This document shows, one piece after another, positions 1 to 4,710 of a DNA stretch of 5,769 nt; within the stretch, counting starts at the first letter, position 1, and every line of letters starts with the position of its first letter. The stretch is from NCBI GenBank assembly GCA_035529435.1, contig DATKWS010000111.1:1-5769 (forward strand), in the 5' to 3' direction. Both the position numbers and the translations under genes were made by a program. The stretch is from DATKWS01 sp035529435 (GTDB taxonomy: Bacteria > Krumholzibacteriota > Krumholzibacteriia > Krumholzibacteriales > Krumholzibacteriaceae). Under the pieces are notes generated by a model. It had not been told where the DNA came from and searched no databases. It saw only the letters and a list, made by a program, of their open reading frames with translations.

Positions 1-1644
1 CTTGAAGAAATCCATATTTTCCATCGGATAATGGTACTGTGCAAATGGCATCGATCCCGAATCGAACCAGCAATCGATCACCTCGGGCACGCGTGTCATC
101 TTGCCGCCGCATTCGGGGCAGCCGACGTCGAGATCGTCGATGAACGGCTTGTGCAGGTCGAAATCATCGGGGATCGGCTCGCTGATCGATTTGAGCTCGG
201 CGAGATCCCCGATGCAGTACTTCTCCTTGCATGAATCACAGATCCAGATGTTGAGCGGCGTACCCCAGTACCGCTCGCGGCTCAACGCCCAGTCGACGTT
301 CCCCTCGAGCCAGCGGGCGAAGCGGTTCTCGCCCACCTCGGGCGGGTACCATTCGACCTTCTTGTTCGTATCGATGAGGAGATCCTTGAATGCGGTCGTC
401 CTGATGTACCACGAGCGCCGCGCGTAGTAGACGAGGGGGGATGAGCAGCGCCAGCAGAACGGGTACGAGTGCGTCACCTCGCCGCTCCGGTAGAGAATGC
501 CGCGCCCGGCGAGATCGTCGATGATCTCGGGATCGGCATCCTTGATGAATTTCCCCGCCCACGGGGTGATTTCGTCGGTGAAGCGGCCTTTTTCATCTAC
601 CGGCTGCACGAAGGGAAGGCCCTCCGTGATACCCGCCTGGTAGTCGTCCTCGCCGAATGCGGGTGCCGTGTGCACGATACCGGTTCCCTCCGTGAGCGTG
701 ACGAAATCGGCGCCGATCACGCGGAAGGCACCCTCGCGGTCCTCGAAGAAGGGATAGCACGGCTCGTACCGCTTGCCGATCAGGTCCTTTCCCTTGACCT
801 TGCCGAGGATTTCCACATCGCCGTCGAGAACGCCTACGAGCGCCTCGGCGAGGATCAGCTCGTCCCCCTTGTTGCGCACGCGGACGTAGTCGTGGTCGGG
901 CCCGACGGCGAGCGCGACATTCGAGATCAACGTCCAGGGGGTCGTTGTCCAGACGAGGAAGTACGCGTCATCGTCAACTATTTTCAATTTAATAAAAATG
1001 GACGGATCGCTCACGTCCTCGTACCCCTGCGATACCTCATGGCTCGAGAGCGATGTGCCGCATCGCGGGCAGTAGGGAACGACCTTGTGCCCCTCGAACA
1101 GCATGTCCTGATCCCAGAATTGCTTGAGGATCCACCAGACCGACTCGATGTACTCGTTGGTGCAGGTCACGTAGGGATCGTCGAGGTCCAGCCAGAATCC
1201 GAGCTTGCGGGTGAATTCGTGCCACTCGTCGAGGTACTTGAAGACGCTCCTGCGGCACTCGGCGTTGAATGCGGCGATCCCGTACTTCTCGATCTGATCC
1301 TTGCCGTCCAGGCCGAGCATCCCCTCGACCTCGATCTCGACCGGCAGGCCGTGCGTGTCCCAGCCGGCCTTGCGCACGACACGGTGGCCCCGCATCGTCC
1401 GGTAGCGGCAGACGATATCCTTGATCGTGCGGGACATCGCATGATGTACGCCGGGCCGCCCATTCGCTGTCGGTGGCCCCTCGTAGAAGACAAAGGGATT
1501 GTCGGACGGCCGCTCCTCGACGCTCCGCTTGAAGATATCGTGCGCTTCCCAAAAGCGGAGGACCTCCTCCTCCTCCGTGATCGCCTCGTGCTGGGGGGGA
1601 AGATCGGGGTAGCGCTTCTCTTTGTTATTTTTCTGATTCACCAC
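1..1644 (-). CDS. ileS: Isoleucyl-tRNA synthetase, N-terminal 548 residues (3' end beyond the window)
   Basis: Cytoplasmic class I enzyme that charges tRNA-Ile with isoleucine using ATP. Seen: a YEGPPTANG block (residues 54-62) followed by the signature GVHH (65-68) in place of HIGH; KAGWDTHGLPVE (92-103); CPRCG (192-196); the CP1 editing-domain WTTTPWT (232-238) and GTGIVHTAPAFGEDD (320-334); YPFCWRC (394-400); WALSRERYWGTPL (452-464); CxxC pairs at 469/472 and 509/512, probably zinc-binding; and DCWFDSGSMP (524-533). The family is about 1,000-1,100 residues, so roughly half is present; the KMSKS loop and anticodon-binding domain lie outside. The start is GTG at 1644-1642, with GGAG 6 nt upstream; a second GTG follows directly (1641-1639) and could serve instead. 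An in-frame TGA lies further upstream near 1697 and no ATG lies between. The gene has its own promoter at 1792-1820. The sequence resembles Bacteroides-type IleRS and, by the GVHH motif, the IleRS2 group; the subgroup call is inference. Confidence 0.97.
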   Translation of the reverse strand, partial: MVNQKNNKEKRYPDLPPQHEAITEEEEVLRFWEAHDIFKRSVEERPSDNPFVFYEGPPTANGRPGVHHAMSRTIKDIVCRYRTMRGHRVVRKAGWDTHGLPVEIEVEGMLGLDGKDQIEKYGIAAFNAECRRSVFKYLDEWHEFTRKLGFWLDLDDPYVTCTNEYIESVWWILKQFWDQDMLFEGHKVVPYCPRCGTSLSSHEVSQGYEDVSDPSIFIKLKIVDDDAYFLVWTTTPWTLISNVALAVGPDHDYVRVRNKGDELILAEALVGVLDGDVEILGKVKGKDLIGKRYEPCYPFFEDREGAFRVIGADFVTLTEGTGIVHTAPAFGEDDYQAGITEGLPFVQPVDEKGRFTDEITPWAGKFIKDADPEIIDDLAGRGILYRSGEVTHSYPFCWRCSSPLVYYARRSWYIRTTAFKDLLIDTNKKVEWYPPEVGENRFARWLEGNVDWALSRERYWGTPLNIWICDSCKEKYCIGDLAELKSISEPIPDDFDLHKPFIDDLDVGCPECGGKMTRVPEVIDCWFDSGSMPFAQYHYPMENMDFFK

Positions 1645-1650
1645 AAACAG

Positions 1651-1654
1651 CTCC
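1651..1654 (-). promoter_or_regulatory. Ribosome binding site of ileS
   Basis: Minus-strand GGAG (within CCGGAG, 1651-1656) sits 6 nt before the first GTG and 9 nt before the second. Both spacings are acceptable, so the site supports a GTG start here but does not decide which of the two tandem GTG codons is used. Confidence 0.6.
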
Positions 1655-1791
1655 GGAAAAATAAAAGACCGCGAGCCGGTATACCTTCTGTAACCTCACG
1701 CCGGTCCGTCCAGATATTCTATATCGGCGAGGATGCAATCAAAACACGGAACCCCTCTGAAGCAAAGAACAAAATCAAAATTGGACTATTC

Positions 1792-1820
1792 CTTATAATG
1801 AAAACGAGGGATTTTGTCAA
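1792..1820 (-). promoter_or_regulatory. Sigma70-type promoter for ileS
   Basis: Read on the minus strand: a perfect -35 TTGACA (1820-1815), a 17-bp spacer (1814-1798) and a -10 TATAAG (1797-1792, five of six matches to TATAAT). Transcription would begin near 1785, about 140 nt before the ileS start. The match to consensus is the best in the window, and it points at the only downstream gene on that strand. Confidence 0.75.
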
Positions 1821-1862
1821 GATTAACTATGTGCTGAAACCGCCCTTTGCGTGTTAGACATG

Positions 1863-1876
1863 TCGGAATTTTCCGA
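1863..1876. repeat. Inverted repeat upstream of the ileS promoter
   Basis: TCGGAA-TT-TTCCGA, with 6-bp arms and a 2-bp centre, about 45-60 bp upstream of the ileS -35 box. It overlaps the end of a second short palindrome, GACATGTC (1857-1864). It could be an operator-like site or chance; the loop is too short for a good RNA hairpin with full arms. Confidence 0.3.
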
Positions 1877-1993
1877 TATAACACAGCTGCGCCCATATAA
1901 TGGAGATCAAATAAGATTTATACATTGGCGGAGTGGCGCCGATGACTCTCGTACGCCTGTCAAAGGAAGCAGCGCCCCGATATACAAGAGCCG

Positions 1994-2818
1994 CTACACC
2001 CGTTTCAGGAACTCCGTGATGAGGCCGGTGAGCCGTACGCCGCCCTTCTTCGCCGTCGCGACGATCGATGCGATATTGACCGGCTCGAGGCAGTCGGGAA
2101 GCGCCCTGTCGGTCACTACCGAGAGTCCCAGTACCCTCATCCCCCCATGGACCGCGGCTATCGCCTCGGGCACCATCGACATGCCGACGACATCGGCGCC
2201 GATGCCCCGCAGGAAGCGGTACTCGGCGGCCGTTTCGAGGTTGGGTCCCGCCACGGCGACGAGCACGGCCCGCTTCACCGGCATCTTCAGATCGATCGCC
2301 GTCCGTTCCAGGCCGCCGATGTACTTCCGGCTGTACGGTTCGCTCATGTCGGGAAAGCGCGGCCCGATGCGTTCGTCGTTCGGGCCGATCAGCGGGTTGT
2401 CTCCCATCATATTTATATGATCGGTGATAACGACGATATCCCCGAGATCGAGGTGCGGATTCATCCCCCCCACCGCCGATGTCAGGATCACGGAGCGGAC
2501 GCCGAGCGCCCTCATCACCTGTATCGGGAAGGCGACCTGCCGCATCGTGTATCCCTCGTAGTAGTGCACCCGGCCCTCCATCGCGACGACCTTCTTTCCC
2601 GACAGCCCGCCGATGAGGAGGTTTCCGGCGTGCAGCCCGGCCACCGTCGAAACGGGGAAGTTCGGTATCTCCTCGTACGGCACCCTCGCGGAAACCTTGA
2701 TCTTCGCCGCGAGCCCTCCCAACCCGCTCCCGAGCACGATGCCGAACGACGGTCTCACCTTTGTGCGCGCTCTTATAAATGCGGCGCTCTCCTTCACCTG
2801 TTCATAGAGGTCGGTCAT
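1994..2818 (-). CDS. Purine nucleoside phosphorylase (trimeric PNP-I/MTAP family)
   Basis: Cytosolic enzyme of purine salvage: phosphate-dependent cleavage of purine (deoxy)ribonucleosides to free base and (deoxy)ribose-1-phosphate. The 274 residues are full length for the family. Seen: phosphate-binding VLGSGLGG (28-35), GLHAGN (61-66), the EGRVHYYEGY block (81-90, with Arg83 and His85), TSAVGGMNP (113-121), AGPNLETAAEY (190-200, with Glu195, the purine-contacting Glu of the family), and VGMSMVPEAI (211-220, Ser214). Asp237 in VVTDRALPD takes the position of human PNP Asn243, so 6-aminopurine acceptance is possible. ATG start at 2818-2816 with AGGAAGGAAG (2833-2824) 5 nt upstream; TAG stop at 1996-1994. 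It is on the same strand as ileS but 349 bp away with separate promoter candidates, so the two are probably not one tight operon. Family is certain; the choice between guanosine/inosine and adenosine as best substrate is not. Confidence 0.95.
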   Translation of the reverse strand: MTDLYEQVKESAAFIRARTKVRPSFGIVLGSGLGGLAAKIKVSARVPYEEIPNFPVSTVAGLHAGNLLIGGLSGKKVVAMEGRVHYYEGYTMRQVAFPIQVMRALGVRSVILTSAVGGMNPHLDLGDIVVITDHINMMGDNPLIGPNDERIGPRFPDMSEPYSRKYIGGLERTAIDLKMPVKRAVLVAVAGPNLETAAEYRFLRGIGADVVGMSMVPEAIAAVHGGMRVLGLSVVTDRALPDCLEPVNIASIVATAKKGGVRLTGLITEFLKRV

Positions 2819-2823
2819 CCGGG

Positions 2824-2833
2824 CTTCCTTCCT
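2824..2833 (-). promoter_or_regulatory. Ribosome binding site of the PNP gene
   Basis: Minus-strand AGGAAGGAAG, 5 nt before the ATG at 2818. It is strong and purine-rich, and supports this start over any internal one. Confidence 0.7.
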
Positions 2834-2877
2834 GATAATTTCCTTCGCGTACGATAGTACCCATTCGTACCAAGATC

Positions 2878-2906
2878 GTTATACATGCATGGAGTTGCAC
2901 GGGCAA
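2878..2906 (-). promoter_or_regulatory. Candidate promoter for the PNP gene
   Basis: Minus strand: -35 TTGCCC (2906-2901, four of six), a 17-bp spacer (2900-2884) and -10 TATAAC (2883-2878, five of six). Transcription would start near 2871, about 50 nt before the ATG. Placement and spacing are good; the -35 is mediocre. Confidence 0.45.
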
Positions 2907-2942
2907 GAGATATCTGCGGCGGTACGGTCCCTCCAACTGTAT

Positions 2943-2971
2943 TTGACATTTATGTATAATCAAGTTAAATA
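2943..2971 (+). promoter_or_regulatory. Candidate promoter for the SGNH-hydrolase-like gene
   Basis: A perfect TTGACA (2943-2948) faces the plus-strand gene. At a 16-17 bp spacing the -10 would be TTAAAT (2965-2970) or TAAATA (2966-2971), both weak. A perfect TATAAT (2955-2960) lies inside this spacer, too close to pair with the TTGACA, and has no good -35 of its own. A promoter here is likely; which hexamers are used is not clear. Confidence 0.45.
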
Positions 2972-3030
2972 GCACTATGCAGTCATACTGATCGAAAATG
3001 ATCGTCGTGCGTGCGGGATCGCGCAAAACA

Positions 3031-3038
3031 GGGGCGGG
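3031..3038 (+). promoter_or_regulatory. Shine-Dalgarno-like site deciding the SGNH gene start
   Basis: GGGGCGGG ends 8 nt before ATG 3047. The in-frame GTG at 3011 has no comparable purine tract in front, so the ATG is preferred although the longer frame is open. Confidence 0.5.
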
Positions 3039-3046
3039 ACTTCACG

Positions 3047-4339
3047 ATGAAGATATCCTGGTTTTCCGTTATAAAATTTACGTCGGCCGCCGTCTGCGCC
3101 GCTCTCGCCGTTATCGCGACCCCATGGTTCATCGAACGGTACATCGCGCTCGACCATCGGCTATCAAAACCCCTCCCATTCATCATCGCAGCATCGCTGT
3201 TTGCCGTCTCGACGATTTTCCTGATCATCACCGCGTGGAGAACCCGGCATGAACGCGCGCGCATCCGGCCGAGATCGGTTGCGTTTACCGCGATAACGGT
3301 GGTCGTCTCGACGGTGCTCTGTATGATCGGCGCGGAGGTTTTCGTGCGGACCGCCGTCGATCCCTACAAGGTGTTCAACGGGGATACGTGGTGGGAGTAC
3401 CGGTGGCGGGAGCTGCACACCGCGCCCGGCGAAGAATCGATAACCGATTCGCGGTACGGGTTCGACCGGTACGATCCGCGGTTCGGATGGCGGCCCCGTG
3501 CGGATTACTCCGGTGACGGCGTGAGAACCAATTCAATGGGGATACGGGCCGATAGAGAATTCGCGGTGGATCATCCCTCGGGTGACACCACCCGAATCGT
3601 CGTCATCGGCGACTCGTACACGTGGGGCGAGCGGGTCGCAAACGGGGAACCGTACGCCGATCGGCTCGCGGAGCTCCTGCCGGACGCGGAAGTGATCAAC
3701 CTCGGCGTTCACGGATACGGCACCGACCAGCAATTCCTCTACCTTCGGGACTTCGGTCTCCGGTTCGAGCCCGACCTGGTGATACTTGGTTTCTTCGATC
3801 TCGACATCGACAGGAACATCCTCGCATTCCGCGATTATGCGAAACCGCGTTTCGAAATCGATGAAAAGGGGGCACTGGCGCTCACCAACGTGCCCGTTCC
3901 TTCACCCGGCGAGATTCTTTCCCGCAAACAGAAGCTGCCCCGAAGCTATCTAGTGGAGCTGGCACGGAAAGCGTTCAACACGCATATCGGCAGGACGGTT
4001 TTTTTCGAGCGGCAGGAGCGATGTAAACGGCGGCTCACACGCGCGATACTTGATCAGACCCGCCGCGAGACGAAAAACGCGGGCGCGGAGCTCCTGCTCG
4101 TTTTCATACCGTGGTCGATCGATGAGCAGCTCCGCAGCGTGGAGGGGTTATTGGCCGATTGGGCCGGAACTTCCGGTACGCCGTTTTTGAATCTTCGGGA
4201 GAACTTCGAAGCGCTGCCGCGCGAGAAAACCGACCGGCTGTACGGCGATCCGGGCGAGGGCGGTCACTGGACACCGCGCGGCCACCGCGCGGCCGCGGAG
4301 GCCATCGCTTCCATGATACTCGAAAAGAAGCTTCTTTAA
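3047..4339 (+). CDS. Membrane-anchored SGNH/GDSL-hydrolase-like protein
   Basis: A 430-residue protein of unknown substrate. Three hydrophobic segments, about residues 8-29, 43-64 and 78-99, precede a soluble domain. The basic loop between segments 2 and 3 (RTRHERARIRPR, 65-76) should be cytoplasmic, which places the C-terminal domain outside the inner membrane. That domain shows SGNH features: a strand followed by GDSYTWGE (188-195, nucleophile candidate Ser190), NLGVHGYGTDQQ (218-229, block II), and GGHWTPRGH (405-413, His407 with Glu404 in place of the usual Asp). Block III reads GFFDLDIDRN (248-257), without the expected Asn. Such proteins often handle acyl or acetyl groups on polysaccharides, but nothing here fixes the substrate and no glycan genes are in view. 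An alternative GTG start at 3011 would add 12 residues. Stop TAA at 4337-4339, only 20 bp from the stop of the convergent DUF167 gene. It is the only plus-strand gene in the window. Confidence 0.9.
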   Translation: MKISWFSVIKFTSAAVCAALAVIATPWFIERYIALDHRLSKPLPFIIAASLFAVSTIFLIITAWRTRHERARIRPRSVAFTAITVVVSTVLCMIGAEVFVRTAVDPYKVFNGDTWWEYRWRELHTAPGEESITDSRYGFDRYDPRFGWRPRADYSGDGVRTNSMGIRADREFAVDHPSGDTTRIVVIGDSYTWGERVANGEPYADRLAELLPDAEVINLGVHGYGTDQQFLYLRDFGLRFEPDLVILGFFDLDIDRNILAFRDYAKPRFEIDEKGALALTNVPVPSPGEILSRKQKLPRSYLVELARKAFNTHIGRTVFFERQERCKRRLTRAILDQTRRETKNAGAELLLVFIPWSIDEQLRSVEGLLADWAGTSGTPFLNLRENFEALPREKTDRLYGDPGEGGHWTPRGHRAAAEAIASMILEKKLL

Positions 4340-4359
4340 AATTCAGAGCGATGCGCGGG

Positions 4360-4653
4360 TCAGATATCCGGCAGCATATCGAGCGCCCCGCGCGCTGAAT
4401 CCGGAATGGATAGTGTCTTCACGCGAGAGCTTTCGCCGGCCTCGATGCGGATGTCGCTCTTTGAAAGCTTGAGCTGTTTCGCGAGAAAGGCTATCAATTT
4501 CTTGTTGGCCGCCCCCTCGACGGGCGGCGCGGCGACATGAACACGAAGCTCCCCGGCCGTGTTCCAGCCGAGGAGCTCGCTTCGCGGAGCGGAGGGCCGG
4601 ATACGCACGCGGAATCCAACCCTGCCGTCCTTCCTGCTTTTTATGTCTCTCAT
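4360..4653 (-). CDS. DUF167 (YggU family) protein
   Basis: A 97-residue small protein, matching the roughly 96 residues of E. coli YggU. Seen: the opening strand VRIRPSAPRSELLG (16-29), the family core AAPPVEGAANKKLIAFLAK (41-59), and IRIEAGESSRVKTL (68-81), which corresponds to the conserved GxxSRxK stretch. The biochemical role of the family is unknown. The ATG at 4653-4651 gives the normal family length, yet no clear Shine-Dalgarno precedes it; the nearest purine-rich tract, AGGAAGG, is inside the gene and would only serve a truncated GTG start. It lies 57 nt downstream of the unrecognised gene on the same strand, so it is probably cotranscribed and perhaps depends on it for translation. 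It converges with the SGNH gene. In many bacteria DUF167 genes sit near yggS/yggT or near divIVA and ileS, which agrees with ileS being in this window. Confidence 0.93.
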   Translation of the reverse strand: MRDIKSRKDGRVGFRVRIRPSAPRSELLGWNTAGELRVHVAAPPVEGAANKKLIAFLAKQLKLSKSDIRIEAGESSRVKTLSIPDSARGALDMLPDI

Positions 4654-4701
4654 GCCGGTCTATGGGGGACCCGGACCTCTGTTCAGAGAAGGGCGCCCAC
4701 G

Positions 4702-4710
4702 CCCCCCCCC
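4702..4710. repeat. Homopolymer tract, nine C (G on the minus strand)
   Basis: Nine consecutive C on the plus strand, touching the TAA stop (4713-4711) of the unrecognised minus-strand gene on its downstream side. It is non-coding as read, and is followed in the gap by the palindrome GGGCGCCC (4691-4698). Such tracts are prone to slippage and to sequencing error. Confidence 0.8.

Larger units (their letters stand above)
1645..1993. other. Intergenic region between PNP and ileS: ileS leader plus unassigned sequence
   Basis: A 349-bp stretch without a credible gene. The ileS promoter lies at 1792-1820, which gives a leader of about 140 nt (roughly 1785-1645). Near the leader's end, minus strand, a short stem (ACCG/CGGT, arms 1680-1677 and 1671-1668, 5-nt loop) is followed by the U-rich tract CTTTTATTTTT (1667-1657), directly before the Shine-Dalgarno. 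Between 1821 and 1993 I see an imperfect dyad at 1863-1876 and no convincing terminator for PNP. The sequence is AT-richer than the flanking genes. No tRNA fold or T-box core was recognised. Confidence 0.6.

Noticed and set aside
1645..1790. T-box riboswitch in the ileS leader
   Set aside because: The stretch AAGGTATACCGGC recalls the T-box core but lacks the UGG that pairs with the tRNA acceptor end, and I see no Stem I elements with a convincing Ile specifier.
469..1857. 462-codon open frame on the plus strand opposite ileS
   Set aside because: The minus strand encodes an unmistakable IleRS over the same bases; the plus-strand translation has no recognisable domain and is a by-product of GC-rich codon usage.
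1821..1993. tRNA or small RNA gene between PNP and ileS
   Set aside because: No TTCGA-type T-loop or acceptor-stem pairing was found on either strand, and hairpins such as the one around GGCGCC near 1935 are only a few base pairs.
1851..2420. 189-codon plus-strand frame reaching into the PNP gene
   Set aside because: It overlaps the conserved PNP C-terminal half, its non-overlapping part is short and unlike any protein I know, and no ribosome binding site precedes it.
2147..2857. 236-codon plus-strand frame opposite PNP
   Set aside because: Antisense shadow, rich in His, Arg and Pro, of a conserved enzyme gene.
3011..3046. GTG 3011 as start of the SGNH protein
   Set aside because: It adds 12 hydrophilic residues before the first membrane segment and lacks a Shine-Dalgarno; ATG 3047 has GGGGCGGG 8 nt upstream.
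4324..4337. Perfect palindrome AAAGAAGCTTCTTT at the end of the SGNH gene as a terminator
   Set aside because: It has no loop and no T-tract in a useful place, and it is explained by the codons for Lys-Lys-Leu-Leu at the protein's C-terminus.
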